Shown here: piece by piece, positions 9,467 through 19,291 of the stretch | Numbering within the stretch: position 1 is the first letter of the stretch | Layout of the letters: each line of letters opens with the position of its first letter | NCBI RefSeq assembly: GCF_000153185.1 | Contig: NZ_CH724150.1 | Location: 588,683-652,682, forward strand | Source: Reinekea blandensis MED297 | GTDB taxonomy: Bacteria > Pseudomonadota > Gammaproteobacteria > Pseudomonadales > Natronospirillaceae | Direction of reading: 5' to 3' | DNA: 64,000 nt | Translations under genes and position numbers: made by a program | Notes under the pieces: model-generated | What the model saw: the letters and a program-made list of their open reading frames with translations, nothing else | Told to the model about the DNA's origin: nothing | Databases searched by the model: none

Positions 9467-11146
9467 GTGACCGGACAGACACTCGAAGAGTTCAAAAAAG
9501 CGCCGTTTCACCTCGGCCACGCCGAACTGAAATGGGTCTCTGATCAGTTCAACTCAATGGACCTTGAAGCCCGGGTGAGCCAGCTGTTTAACATGATGGT
9601 CATGGACAACTCACCGGAAACCCTGGCAGGCATCACCGCCTTACAGCCGGGCGGCGTGACGAAATTCTTTGGCCCCGAGCTGAGCAGAGAATGCCAGATG
9701 CTGAACGATATCCGCGACGGGCTGACCGTTCCGCCGCTGATCAGTGCGGATGTCGAAGGCGGCAGTATGAGCCTGCCCTTTGGTACTCCGGTACCCAATC
9801 AACTGGGTATGGCTGCCTTAAATGATCCACAACGTGCCGAACAGGCCATGAGCATCATGGCGCGCGAAGCTCGTCAACTTGGACTGAACTGGTCGTTCAC
9901 GCCGGTCATCGATGTCGATGATCATTTCCGCAGTGCCATTGTTGGGACCCGATCTTATGGCTCAGACACCGACGTCATCGCCGCACTCGGTCAGGCCAAC
10001 ATCCGGGCGTTTCAATCCAATGGTCTGGCCGCTACGGCCAAACATTGGCCGGGAGATGGGCAGGATGATCGGGATCAGCACCTGGTGACCTCGGTCAATG
10101 ACCTGCCCATGGACCAATGGCAGAACAAGTACGGCCAACTGTTCCGTACGATGATTGAAGCCGGGGTTAAAACAATCATGTCCGCGCACATTGCCCTGCC
10201 TGAGTACATGAAAACGGTGACGGATGATCCGGAAGAATGGTATCGCCCCGCAAGCCTGAACCGACACCTGAACATAGACCTGCTCAGAGGCGAACTCGGG
10301 TTTAACGGCCTGATTGTTTCAGATGCCTCAACCATGGCCGGTGCCTCGTCCTGGGCCGACCGCGCCACGGTCCTTGCTGATATGATTGAAAACGGCTGCG
10401 ATATGATTCTGTTTAATCGTAACCCGGCAGAAGACTTCGCCCTGTTAATGAATACGGTCCGTCAGGGTCGGGTTTCTGAACGCCGCTTAAACGAATCGGT
10501 TATGCGCATCCTGGCCTTAAAAGCCAGTGTCGGGCTAACTGAGTTAGCAAATGAGCGCAGCGACGCCACGGCACTGACTCAGACACTGAAACAGCCAGAC
10601 GACGTTGCCTTTGCACAACAGACGATCGATGCCACCCCAACCCTGATCAAAGATCGTCATCAACTGTTGCCTCTCACTGTGGAGCAACACCGTCGGGTGC
10701 TTGTTTTTTCCAGCGGCATTCGCCACAGCTTTATCCCACACGCGATGCCATTAGAGGTTCCGGAGTTATTACAACAGGCCGGCTTTGATGTCACATTGTT
10801 CCAGGCCGGCATGCGCATTGATGCAAACGACTACGATTGCGTCCTGTATCTGTTGGCGGACGAATCGTCCCTGTTAAAGTCTCACATCTATATCGATTGG
10901 ATGTCGCTCTGTGGCGGTTTTGAAGGCGCCATGGAGCGCCACTGGAACGTATTGCCCGCCGTCATGATCTCTTTCGGCTACCCCTATCATCTCTACGATG
11001 CGCCACGTGTGCCAACTTACATCAACGCTTACTGCGCGTTACCTGACGTTCAGCGGGCTGTTGTTAAAGGGCTGACCGGTCAGTTGACGTTTAACCAGTA
11101 CAGCCCGGTGGATGCGTTTTGTGGTCGAGAACAGCTGCGGTATTAA
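9467..11146 (+). CDS. Glycoside hydrolase family 3 (beta-hexosaminidase/glucosidase type)
   Basis: A 559-residue cytoplasmic GH3 enzyme with no signal peptide. The likely catalytic nucleophile is D286 in LIVSDAS. The loop KHWPGDGQDDRDQH (residues 192-205) aligns with the KHFPGHG...DSH loop of NagZ-type beta-N-acetylhexosaminidases, in which the final His is the acid/base, so exo-hexosaminidase activity is plausible. A beta-glucosidase cannot be excluded. The start is GTG with a weak aagggg element 10 bp upstream. It sits between the AraC regulator and the beta-mannosidase and is probably co-transcribed with the latter (gap 89 bp). Confidence 0.85.
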   Translation: MTGQTLEEFKKAPFHLGHAELKWVSDQFNSMDLEARVSQLFNMMVMDNSPETLAGITALQPGGVTKFFGPELSRECQMLNDIRDGLTVPPLISADVEGGSMSLPFGTPVPNQLGMAALNDPQRAEQAMSIMAREARQLGLNWSFTPVIDVDDHFRSAIVGTRSYGSDTDVIAALGQANIRAFQSNGLAATAKHWPGDGQDDRDQHLVTSVNDLPMDQWQNKYGQLFRTMIEAGVKTIMSAHIALPEYMKTVTDDPEEWYRPASLNRHLNIDLLRGELGFNGLIVSDASTMAGASSWADRATVLADMIENGCDMILFNRNPAEDFALLMNTVRQGRVSERRLNESVMRILALKASVGLTELANERSDATALTQTLKQPDDVAFAQQTIDATPTLIKDRHQLLPLTVEQHRRVLVFSSGIRHSFIPHAMPLEVPELLQQAGFDVTLFQAGMRIDANDYDCVLYLLADESSLLKSHIYIDWMSLCGGFEGAMERHWNVLPAVMISFGYPYHLYDAPRVPTYINAYCALPDVQRAVVKGLTGQLTFNQYSPVDAFCGREQLRY

Positions 11147-11235
11147 TTGCCGCTGTTGAAGTTACCCACTTGGGTCATTGACAAGCTGCACTGACCTCGA
11201 AAGAATCGAATTTTGCTATTTGCAGGAGTGTTTCG

Positions 11236-13695
11236 ATGACCCGCGCATTGCTCGATGGACACTGGACGGTCACCTGTCCAGACATTGGTTTCAGTACACA
11301 AACCCAACTGCCTTTCGAAGCACATCGGACTCTTTTGGATGCAGGCAAAATCCCGCACCCCTATATCGGCGACAACGAATCGGCTATACAGTGGGTCGCC
11401 GAGAAAGCCTGGACACTGACGACGCACTTCTCACTGACCGAAGCCCAACTCAACGCCGATTGGTCTGAGCTGAGTTTTCGTCAACTGGACACCGTCGCCG
11501 AGATTTTCATCAATGATCAGCCCGTGCTGAACGCCAGCAATCAGTTTCGGGAACATCGCGTCGACTTAAAAAACGTGGCTCGCGTTGGCGAGAACGAACT
11601 GCGCATTGAGCTGAAGCCCGCAGCAACCGAAGCCGCCGACCGGGCCAGTCGATTGCCCTTCCCGGTACCCTACAGTGAAGGAAATAACCAGATTCCACAC
11701 ATGAACACCCTGCGTAAAACACAGTGTCACGCCGGTTGGGATTGGGGCATCTGCCTGATGGTCACCGGTCTGTATGAAGCACCGACCTTAACCTGGGGTA
11801 ACGGCACAAGAATCCTATCCACCACCGTTGATCAGTCCCTTGAAAACGACCAGCTCATCGCGACATGCACGGTCGAGATTGAGGTTTATTCAAATACTCA
11901 GAGCAACGACCAACAAACGCTGGCGTTGTCGCTAGGCGATACTCACGACACTGTAACGTTTGAGGCAAGGCCCGGACGTCAGCGATTGGAACATCGACTG
12001 ACGATTGAGCAACCCAACCTGTGGTGGCCAGCGGGGTACGGCGAACAACCTCTGACCACCCTGACCGTCAACAGCCAAGGCGACGAATGGTCACGGCGAA
12101 TCGGCTTGCGTGAACTCAACATTCGCACAGAACCCGATGCCGTGGGTACGCCCCTGGTGGTGCAAGTGAACGGTGTCGATATTTTCTGCAAGGGCGCTAA
12201 CTGGATTCCAGCAGACGCCTTAACGCTCGACAGCACCGAACCACGCTATCGTGACCTGCTCGAAAGCGCCAAAGCCGCAAACATGAACATGCTGCGCGTC
12301 TGGGGCGGCGGCATGTACGAACGCGATACCTTCTACGACCTGTGTGACGAACTTGGCCTGCTGGTTTGGCAGGATTTGATGTTTGCCTGTTCACTCTACC
12401 CATCGACACCCGAGTTTCTGGAGGATGTCACCGAGGAACTGAACGATCAGGTGCGCCGATTACAACACCACCCGTCCATTGCCCTGTGGTGCGGTGATAA
12501 CGAAGTCATTGGTGCCCTGACCTGGTACCCGGAATCCATCAATAACCGAGACCGTTATGTGGTGAACTACGATCGTCTTAACCGAACACTGGAACAGGCG
12601 ATGACCACACTGGACCCCAGCCGTCGTTTCTGGCCCAGCTCACCGTGCAATGGCTCACTCGACTATGGCGATGCCTGGCACGACGATGCCAGTGGAGACA
12701 TGCACTTCTGGGATGTCTGGCACAGCGGAAAATCGTTTGATGCCTTCTATTCAGTGCAACCCCGATTCTGTTCCGAATTTGGTTTCCAGTCGTTCCCGTC
12801 AATGACCACCGTGCGCGAGTTTGCTCAACCGGACGACTGGAACCTGACCTCACCGGTCATGGAAAACCATCAGAAAAATCCGCGTGGCAATTCCATCATT
12901 ATCGAGATGATTTCCCGGTACTTCCGCTTCCCGAAATCGTTTGAACACACCTTGTATCTGAGTCAGGTGCAACAAGCTGTCGCCATTAAAACCGCCGTGG
13001 AATACTGGCGATCATTACGACCGGTGTGCATGGGGACATTATATTGGCAGCTGAACGACAACTGGCCGGTCGCCTCCTGGTCGAGCTTGGAGCACGGCGG
13101 TCATTGGAAGCAACTGCATTACCACGCAAAACGCTTTTATGCGCCTGTACTGGTTACTTTAGCCCGGCAACCCGATCAGAACACACACGCGCTGATGGGC
13201 ATCAACGACACGCTGACACCGGTCGCACTCAAGGGGCAACTCTGTCAGCGCGACTTAATGGGTAACGTGCTCGAAGCCTTTCCTGTTGACTGTACTCTGC
13301 CCCCGCAGAGCAGTACTGAACTGTTGGTGTTGACGGATGAACGGTATCGGACAGAGGCGAATAACCGCTTCTGGAGTTACGAAGATGACGACGATCAGCG
13401 GAACAACACCTTTTATGCCGGGCCCTGGAAGCGAATGAACTTACCGACCGCATCGATTGACATTGCCATAGTTCAACAAGCCGATCGACTGTCTGTCACC
13501 TTAACAACGGACGTCCCTGCACACTTTGTTCAACTTGGGTGGGCAGGCACTGAAGGGTTTAATGGGCATTTTTCTGATAACAGCTTCACTCTATTACCCG
13601 ACAAACCCAAAACGCTTACTTGGTGTGGGAGCATTCAACAGGAACATGTCGAGGCTTCCGCGTTAATCGTACATCATTTGCGCGACAGCTATTAA
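11236..13695 (+). CDS. Beta-mannosidase, glycoside hydrolase family 2
   Basis: An 819-residue cytoplasmic GH2 enzyme that releases terminal beta-linked mannose. An N-terminal sugar-binding sandwich domain and Ig-like domain precede a TIM barrel. The acid/base is E423 in LWCGDNE and the nucleophile is E514 in CSEFGFQS, both in the beta-mannosidase context, as are HAGWDWG and [10 protein letters not shown]. The start has a good ribosome binding site (caggag). Paired with the GH3 gene and AraC regulator, it suggests intracellular digestion of mannose-containing oligosaccharides such as mannan fragments or Man-GlcNAc units. The exact substrate is inferred. Confidence 0.93.
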   Translation: MTRALLDGHWTVTCPDIGFSTQTQLPFEAHRTLLDAGKIPHPYIGDNESAIQWVAEKAWTLTTHFSLTEAQLNADWSELSFRQLDTVAEIFINDQPVLNASNQFREHRVDLKNVARVGENELRIELKPAATEAADRASRLPFPVPYSEGNNQIPHMNTLRKTQCHAGWDWGICLMVTGLYEAPTLTWGNGTRILSTTVDQSLENDQLIATCTVEIEVYSNTQSNDQQTLALSLGDTHDTVTFEARPGRQRLEHRLTIEQPNLWWPAGYGEQPLTTLTVNSQGDEWSRRIGLRELNIRTEPDAVGTPLVVQVNGVDIFCKGANWIPADALTLDSTEPRYRDLLESAKAANMNMLRVWGGGMYERDTFYDLCDELGLLVWQDLMFACSLYPSTPEFLEDVTEELNDQVRRLQHHPSIALWCGDNEVIGALTWYPESINNRDRYVVNYDRLNRTLEQAMTTLDPSRRFWPSSPCNGSLDYGDAWHDDASGDMHFWDVWHSGKSFDAFYSVQPRFCSEFGFQSFPSMTTVREFAQPDDWNLTSPVMENHQKNPRGNSIIIEMISRYFRFPKSFEHTLYLSQVQQAVAIKTAVEYWRSLRPVCMGTLYWQLNDNWPVASWSSLEHGGHWKQLHYHAKRFYAPVLVTLARQPDQNTHALMGINDTLTPVALKGQLCQRDLMGNVLEAFPVDCTLPPQSSTELLVLTDERYRTEANNRFWSYEDDDDQRNNTFYAGPWKRMNLPTASIDIAIVQQADRLSVTLTTDVPAHFVQLGWAGTEGFNGHFSDNSFTLLPDKPKTLTWCGSIQQEHVEASALIVHHLRDSY

Positions 13696-13772
13696 CCGAG
13701 CAAAGAAACCAACCTGGTAACGAATCAGACAGTTGCTGATCGGTACAGCTTCTGTCTGAAGACGACGTTTAC

Positions 13773-14129
13773 TTAGCGTTGGAAACTGGCCAGATACGCA
13801 TCCAATTCTTCAACACTGGCAAAAATACTCAGGTCAGGCAGCGCCTTAACAATTTCAAACACCTTTTTGACTCCCGGCTGCATATGGGAAACGGCCACTT
13901 TACCGCCGTTTTTCTTTAGCTGTTTAATCGTTTTAAAAAAGACACGCAAACCCGATGAACTGATAAATTTCAAGTCAGCCAGATTCATCGCGACGAGCTT
14001 GGTGTGATCAGTGACCTTGCTTGCCAGCAAACTTTCCAACTGAGCATAGGTATCGCTGTCTAATGACCCGTCAAGGTTCAACCGAAGGGTACTGTCCGTT
14101 TCATCAGTCACGGTAATGTTTAATGCCAT
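13773..14129 (-). CDS. STAS domain anti-sigma factor antagonist
   Basis: A 118-residue single STAS domain protein of the SpoIIAA/RsbV type. The phosphorylatable serine lies in LKFISSSGLRVF, the usual position. It should bind the anti-sigma kinase encoded just upstream unless phosphorylated. The ATG at 14129 is chosen for its Shine-Dalgarno (ggagt). An in-frame TTG at 14147 is less likely. Last gene of a three-gene partner-switching operon. Confidence 0.92.
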   Translation of the reverse strand: MALNITVTDETDSTLRLNLDGSLDSDTYAQLESLLASKVTDHTKLVAMNLADLKFISSSGLRVFFKTIKQLKKNGGKVAVSHMQPGVKKVFEIVKALPDLSIFASVEELDAYLASFQR

Positions 14130-14143
14130 AGGTGTACTCCTGA

Positions 14144-14548
14144 TCAAGAAAGGGAAAGAGTCAGTGTTAGGTGATTACAGTTGCCATCGTAGTGATAATT
14201 CTGCGAGTCGGTCATGGCTAAAACCAGTTCAAGCCCAAGACCACCAATCGCTCGATCTTCCATAGGCACTTCCAGATCTGGCCGTTGTGTCATCAGCGGG
14301 TTAAAGGGTGCACCGTCATCTTTGCATCGTACTTCAAGTACGTCAGCACTTTTGTAGAGTTTTACTTCAAGTCGTTTGCCACCGCCATACTTAAACAAGT
14401 TACTGATCAACTCGTCCAGAATAATTAATACATCGCTAACGAGCCCGTTGGGGAGTTGCTCAATGGCAACCAAAACCTCAAGCCTTGCGCTGATATCGTC
14501 CAGTGTCGTCGAGGCAAAAACCTCGAACTCTTCAATTAACTCAGACAT
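14144..14548 (-). CDS. Anti-sigma serine kinase (RsbW/SpoIIAB-like ATPase)
   Basis: A 134-residue GHKL-type ATPase. The N box is LDELISNLFKYGG and the G1 motif region is CKDDGAPFNP, followed by GGLGLELV. It is expected to phosphorylate the STAS protein and to sequester a sigma factor or other partner. No sigma factor is encoded nearby, so the output is unknown. Its start codon overlaps the stop of the phosphatase gene by one base (TGATG), which implies translational coupling. Confidence 0.9.
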   Translation of the reverse strand: MSELIEEFEVFASTTLDDISARLEVLVAIEQLPNGLVSDVLIILDELISNLFKYGGGKRLEVKLYKSADVLEVRCKDDGAPFNPLMTQRPDLEVPMEDRAIGGLGLELVLAMTDSQNYHYDGNCNHLTLTLSLS

Positions 14549-16527
14549 CAGCGCCTTCTCATGACGACAACGGTAATATCATCGGATTGTGGCGCGCCCG
14601 CGGCGAATGCTTCAACGTCCCTGATGACGCTGGTTGCCTGTTCAGGCGCGGAAGGCTGCACATTATCGTCCGACAGTGCCGCCAACAACCTCTCATCCGA
14701 GAACTCCCGTTGCTCCATATCGAACGCTTCGGTAATGCCGTCCGTATAAATAAACAACTGCTGCTTTGACTCTAAAGCAATGGTTTGATCTGGAAACTCA
14801 TTGTCTTCAAAAACCCCTAAAGCGGACCCCGATTCAAGATGGAGGAACTCCGAGCTTTGTTCTTTAGTCAACACCGGTGGATTATGCCCGGCGTTCGCAC
14901 ACTGAAATTTGCCAGTCTGCGCATCATAAAAGCCACATAACATGGTAATAAACATACAGGATTCATTATTTTTCACCAGCTCGTCATTCAACCTCGACAA
15001 AAACGCCCCGGCTGACGGAGCCGTGGGTGCCATCATCTTTGTTAATGCGACCGCTCGGGACATAAACAACGCCGCCGGCATCCCTTTACCTGAGACGTCC
15101 CCTACGGCAATAAAATATCGCCCATCGGCCAGTTTTAGTACCTCATAGAGGTCGCCACCCACGGCACGAGCAGGGATCAGATGCGCGTAGATTTCGCCAT
15201 GGTTGTTTGTTTTCTCCAGTTCGCCACCACCGGGCACCAACTCCATCTGAATGCGCCGCGCAATTTCCATTTCGCTTTCCAGCTTTTGTTTCGCAACCGT
15301 GGCGGCCTCCAGGTCCACAATATAGTGTTGCAGCGCCTCACTCATAGCCAACAGTGCGCGATTCAGAGCGCCAATCTCGTCATTACTTCGGACGGGTGGC
15401 AGTTCGAGTTCGAAGGTTTGCTTGTCCACTTTGCTGACGGCGGCATATAGCTCACGTATTGGCCCGGCCAATCGATTCGACAATACCCAGGCCATAGGAA
15501 CAAGCAACGCTAAGATGGTAAATGAGTAAAAAAGTATCCGGTTTCTGGTTTGCCGAAGCTCCACCAAAAACTCATCTTTGGGCACGGCAATGAGCATTTC
15601 CATGTCATCACCGAAGACCAGATTCATGGGTTCCCGGTGTATAAGCCAGTCAGTCGGAGCGGAACCATCCGCTAAAGATCGGAATGGCTCTCGATCAATA
15701 TCGTCGAGACGGCGCTGGCGAAGCGTATCGGCACTCATCACTAACGAGGCGTTACCGCTCCAGGCAACCATGCCATTCTGATTCCTTAAGACCACCTCAG
15801 TATTTTCAGTAATACGTTGACGCGAGAGATAATCGGAAACAGAGCTCAACGCGACATCAAGTGCCAGCACAGCCTTTTTATCGGGAGAATGCATGGCAAT
15901 GGTAATGCCAATTTCCCGAGATGAGAAAAACACATAAGGATCTGTCGATACGACCCCGTTTGATTTTTGGGCACTGAGGTACCAAGGACGTGTACGCGGG
16001 TCAAACCGATAGTCTGGCAAGTCTTGCTGCTGAATCAGGTTCATATCCGCATCCAAAAACTGCCTAAACGGCGTTTCTCGTCGGTCACCGTAACTGTGAT
16101 CAATGGCAAAAACCGCATTCGAGGGGGCATTTAACCGCGTCCGAAGTTCATCATTCCTGAACATTCGTAGCATAAAGTGATCGCCGTTCTCATACCCGGC
16201 CAGAATTGCGGTTGTTTGAGGGGCCTGCCTGAGCACGCTCATCAACATGGGGACCGACTGCATTCTTTCGGCAAATGTATTGGCCGTCGCTAAGCGATGC
16301 TCTGACAACAGAGCGGTGTTCAGAACAAGCGGTTCATAGGTCGCCTGGACCTGTAGAGTGAGCTCGTTGGCGTGGGCAGCGTAGAGCTTACGGCTTGTGC
16401 TATCGATCAGCGCATTTGTCGCCGTAAAGCTGAGAACAGCCAAAACCGACCACACCAGGACAATGGCAATCAAGCTTCCGAGCGCCACTTTGACTTGAAA
16501 CGACAATCTAATCGGTTTGGTTGGCAC
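14548..16527 (-). CDS. Membrane sensor PP2C (SpoIIE-type) serine phosphatase
   Basis: A 659-residue membrane protein. It has a first transmembrane segment (about 12-35), an extracytoplasmic Cache-like sensor region (to about 320), a second transmembrane segment, a HAMP domain beginning around LAGPIRELYAAV, and a C-terminal PP2C domain. That domain carries metal-site motifs GDVSGKG, TDGITEAFD and SDDITVVV. It should dephosphorylate the STAS antagonist on an outside signal. A GTG at 16527 is preferred: aaggag lies 9 bp upstream, while the longer frame from 16605 has no such site. First gene of the operon. Confidence 0.9.
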   Translation of the reverse strand: MPTKPIRLSFQVKVALGSLIAIVLVWSVLAVLSFTATNALIDSTSRKLYAAHANELTLQVQATYEPLVLNTALLSEHRLATANTFAERMQSVPMLMSVLRQAPQTTAILAGYENGDHFMLRMFRNDELRTRLNAPSNAVFAIDHSYGDRRETPFRQFLDADMNLIQQQDLPDYRFDPRTRPWYLSAQKSNGVVSTDPYVFFSSREIGITIAMHSPDKKAVLALDVALSSVSDYLSRQRITENTEVVLRNQNGMVAWSGNASLVMSADTLRQRRLDDIDREPFRSLADGSAPTDWLIHREPMNLVFGDDMEMLIAVPKDEFLVELRQTRNRILFYSFTILALLVPMAWVLSNRLAGPIRELYAAVSKVDKQTFELELPPVRSNDEIGALNRALLAMSEALQHYIVDLEAATVAKQKLESEMEIARRIQMELVPGGGELEKTNNHGEIYAHLIPARAVGGDLYEVLKLADGRYFIAVGDVSGKGMPAALFMSRAVALTKMMAPTAPSAGAFLSRLNDELVKNNESCMFITMLCGFYDAQTGKFQCANAGHNPPVLTKEQSSEFLHLESGSALGVFEDNEFPDQTIALESKQQLFIYTDGITEAFDMEQREFSDERLLAALSDDNVQPSAPEQATSVIRDVEAFAAGAPQSDDITVVVMRRR

Positions 16528-16850
16528 GGTTTGGCTCTCCTTAGAACTCGAGCTTAAGAAGCGTTGAGGCGCATTGCAATCCGACACCTGAGGACTGCGT
16601 CGCAAAAACCGACCACCGTCCTATAGGTTACGCTTTCAACTTAGAACGACACAGTCAATCTTGCCAACGGTGGCATTGAACCACGTAAGGAGCGAAGCCA
16701 TCGTGACCTCACCCAAGTTAGAGAACCCATGTGTTCCGACTTGCATTAAACCTCGATTTCACAGGGGTTTGTCAAGAGCGTAAAGAAAAACGGCCAAAGA
16801 CCGCGGCCTGATCTACTGCTATTGATTTCGGGTAAAATGAGACTGCCTAG

Positions 16851-17267
16851 AGCATCACCGACGACGTGCTGGACCTGATCCACTTCGTAGACCCCGCCTA
16901 CCGCAACAACGCCTGGTTCATGTTCCACGACATGACCCTGAAAGCCCTGAAAAAGCTCACGGACCCAACCACCAAAAAACCGCTCTGGATGCCCGGTTTT
17001 GACGTGAAAGAGCCCGACACTATTAACGGTTACGGCTACACCATTAACCAGCACATGCCGAAAATGGCCGCCAGTGCGAAGTCTATTTTGTTTGGTGACC
17101 TCTCCAAGTACCTTATCCGGGACGTTATGCAGATTCTGCTGTTCCGTATGACCGACTCAAAGTACGCCGAGAAAGGCCAGGTGGGCTTTCTGTGCTGGAT
17201 GCGCGCCGGTGGCGGCCTGATGGATGTGGGTGGGGCTGTGAAGCCTTATCAGAATGCGGTGAGTTAA
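16851..17267 (+). pseudogene. HK97-type phage major capsid protein, 5'-truncated remnant
   Basis: About 138 codons match the C-terminal third of HK97-fold capsid proteins: an SITDDVLDLIHFVDPAYRNN-like start, then KPLWMPGF, NGYGYTINQHMP, SILFGDL and the end FLCWMRAGGGLMDVGGAVKPYQ. The frame is closed by a TAG at 16848-16850 directly before the homology, and no ribosome binding site fits, so the gene has lost its 5' part. It marks the left edge of a decayed prophage. The preceding 16528-16850 holds no gene I can support. Confidence 0.8.
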
Positions 17268-17426
17268 TTCTGCGTTCATTGGCAGGTTAAGGGAGGGTAA
17301 GCCTCTCTTAACTGGTTATGCATACTAAGAACAGTGTTATAAAGGCATTTTAAGCCCAGAACCTCCATTAAATGTAGATTTTTTCACCACAATGTCTATG
17401 TTGCCACTTAACAAAGATTTAACTCT

Positions 17427-17446
17427 GAGCTAAATTTTGTTAGCTC
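17427..17446. promoter_or_regulatory. Inverted repeat upstream of a small gene
   Basis: A 7-bp inverted repeat (gagctaa / ttagctc) with a 6-base AT spacer, 45 bp before a 50-codon frame. It may be an operator or a weak terminator. There is no further evidence. Confidence 0.3.
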
Positions 17447-17491
17447 CTACGCTAATATTTAAATGCTCTAGCAAAAAACCTAGGCTTGTAT

Positions 17492-17644
17492 ATGAAGTCA
17501 ATCAAAGACATCAAACGCGAACAGCAAGAACGCTACTACGTTCGGGTTCAAAACCGTGACGCAGCGCCTGCGCGTGTCGATAAGAACGACTCATTCGAAG
17601 CCTTTAAAAAGAGCGCCTCCCGCTTCCGCGTCCAGCACGCATAA
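17492..17644 (+). CDS. Small hypothetical protein, 50 residues
   Basis: A 50-codon frame that starts MKSIKDIKREQQERYYVRVQ and ends SRFRVQHA. It is basic and hydrophilic with no signal or membrane segment. Codon use looks like the host, G+C is near 52%, and it sits in otherwise AT-rich island sequence. The ribosome binding site is weak. I do not recognise it. It may be a phage or island accessory protein. Confidence 0.45.
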   Translation: MKSIKDIKREQQERYYVRVQNRDAAPARVDKNDSFEAFKKSASRFRVQHA

Positions 17645-17735
17645 CCCACTTACATATACCGATAACCATCCATTTTATTGTCAAAAAAACTGTGAGATAG
17701 TCGAAAGACATTTTCTTGAAATGTGAGGTGAATCG

Positions 17736-18128
17736 ATGATTACTGATAACGATATAGAAGAAGCGAAAAAAAGGACTGATTATGGTCGAGGCATTCCAAA
17801 AGCAGACCGGCTACATGAACACCCAGATTGTGTGAGAATTGCGTATCAGTGGTTTGATGCGCAAAAGAAAATTAAAACTAAAACGTGGGATGGGACATCT
17901 CTCAAAAGTAAGATCGAATATTGGGCAGGCAGATACGTATCAGCAGCAGATGTTGCTGTGGCGGCTGAACTTCATCCTAGAATCTATGGGAAGTACCCAG
18001 AGTTCAATATTAGTAAAAACCACATTGAGCCATCAGTTCAAAGGTTGTCAGATATTCCGGAAGCAATGACCCAAATGGACTACCGTGAGAGGCACGATCC
18101 GAGTCGATACAAAAGTTCAGAAGTTTGA
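17736..18128 (+). CDS. Hypothetical protein
   Basis: A 130-residue soluble protein with a good ribosome binding site (gaggtg, about 8 bp before ATG). It is rich in charged residues and ends with MDYRERHDPSRYKSSEV. No domain recognised. It lies between the capsid remnant and the degenerate repeat in the tRNA-Pro island, and its base composition is lower in G+C than the flanking core genes, which fits acquired DNA. Confidence 0.6.
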   Translation: MITDNDIEEAKKRTDYGRGIPKADRLHEHPDCVRIAYQWFDAQKKIKTKTWDGTSLKSKIEYWAGRYVSAADVAVAAELHPRIYGKYPEFNISKNHIEPSVQRLSDIPEAMTQMDYRERHDPSRYKSSEV

Positions 18129-18198
18129 AGGGATTCATTGAAAAACTGCGGTTGACTCTCCTAAGCACACAATTGGCAAATGAAGCCCCGCAAACGCA

Positions 18199-18294
18199 GG
18201 GCTTTCACCATCTATGCAACTCCTTCTTCAAACTCAATCCCATTGATAGCCAAAGCGACGCCTGAGTCCACTCATTCAGGTCACTCCACTTCGG
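18199..18294. repeat. Degenerate copy A of antirepressor 3' end
   Basis: Aligns without gaps to 18677-18772 at about three quarters identity (22 mismatches in 96 by hand count). On the minus strand it reads PKWSDLNEWTQ, matching PKWGDLNELIQ at the end of the antirepressor remnant. It is therefore a decayed partial duplicate of that locus. The rest of 18129-18439 shows no gene. Confidence 0.65.
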
Positions 18295-18439
18295 CTAAAC
18301 AGTCTACCGTAGGACCGTTACAGCCGTCTTGATACAGTCATAATTTATAGGCTGCTTGAGTGATTAGTAAGACACTGGAATATACTTGCAATTATGACTA
18401 TAGTCCAAACCTCAGCAACGAATAAGAAGGACTCCGGCG

Positions 18440-18634
18440 ATGAACCCACTGAAGAAATCAAAAAGGAACTTCAAAAGAAAAATAGCTACCACTACCGGAA
18501 TTCCTACTACTAAATCTGGCAGGAGTAGAAAAGTCGATGCTTTGCAAGGCAAGTTGATTGGTTGGCTAATTATTGGCGGCATAATCCTTTTCGTCATTTC
18601 AGGTGGATCAGAAAGTGCAGTTTTAGTGCACTAA
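18440..18634 (+). CDS. Small hypothetical membrane protein
   Basis: A 64-residue frame with a very basic N-terminal half (KKSKRNFKRK) and one hydrophobic segment (about 39-56, LIGWLIIGGIILFVISGG). A Shine-Dalgarno-like aagga lies 8 bp before the ATG. It would be a single-pass membrane protein. Nothing recognised. It lies between the two copies of the 96-bp repeat. Confidence 0.45.
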   Translation: MNPLKKSKRNFKRKIATTTGIPTTKSGRSRKVDALQGKLIGWLIIGGIILFVISGGSESAVLVH

Positions 18635-18676
18635 AATGGCTTGCACCCAGACTGCAATGGTAGCCTTGCAACCGCT

Positions 18677-18772
18677 GGGCTTTCTCCATCAACACAACCG
18701 CTTCTTCAAATTCAACCCCTTCGCCAACCAATGCTAAACCTGAATCAGTTCATTCAGGTCACCCCACTTCGG
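18677..18772. repeat. Copy B of the 96-bp repeat
   Basis: The partner of 18199-18294. Its right part is the last codons of the antirepressor remnant. Its left part lies beyond that stop. On the minus strand an overlapping second frame (GEGVEFEEAVVLMEKAQRLQ) resembles copy A (INGIEFEEGV, a stop, then MVKALRLRG), so a second small protein may once have been encoded after the antirepressor. Confidence 0.6.
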
Positions 18773-19264
18773 GTACCCGATCATCCGCAGGGCTGGACCG
18801 ACCGATTCGACCCAATCCCGGTAGATATGCTCGATATGGACATCCAGGGCATGAGAATTGATCACATCGCCTTCGGATAGGCTCACCGGCATCCGATCGC
18901 CGCTGTGGCGCTGCTGCCAGTGCTGGTGTAGCACGTCATAGCACTCGCGCTGGTACATCAGCAGGTTTTCGCAGATTTCGGGTTTGACTCGGTTGGCGTC
19001 GACGCCGAATAGCCAGCCGTTGAGGTACTTGAGGGGTAAGCAAGCCACTTTACGGTGTTAATCATCACCTTCCATCTGAATGTCCATCATGGACATGCTG
19101 GTTCTAAGCACCGGATTACGGCGGATCCGCTTTAATTGAGCTTCCCATTGCAGGCCAATAGCCTCACAGACAGGCTTCATCGCAACATAGGTTTCTGAAT
19201 GGTGTTCCAAGGTGGTGAGCTGGTGGCCGTGAAACACGACGGTGGTCACTGATTGAGTGTTCAT
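18734..19264 (-). pseudogene. P22-type phage antirepressor, interrupted by an in-frame stop
   Basis: Two pieces in one frame together match the P22 AR_N antirepressor domain. The N-terminal piece has the core VAMKPVCEAIGLQWEAQLKR, and the C-terminal piece has CLPLKYLNGWLFGVDANRVK and then LLMYQRECYDVLHQHW. A TAA at 19058-19060 separates them with no frame change, so a single base change would restore a 176-residue protein. The start at 19264 has a good ribosome binding site (ggag). The intact form would interfere with a phage repressor. The C-terminal end is shared with the degenerate repeat. Confidence 0.82.
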
Positions 19265-19291
19265 AACGATCTCCATCGAGTCTGCTAGCCA

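Noticed and set aside
16746-17054. Minus-strand 102-codon frame
   Set aside because: Antisense to the capsid remnant with no ribosome binding site.
18184-18208. Hairpin resembling an integron attC site
   Set aside because: Too short, no core sites and no integrase; it is next to the degenerate antirepressor copy.
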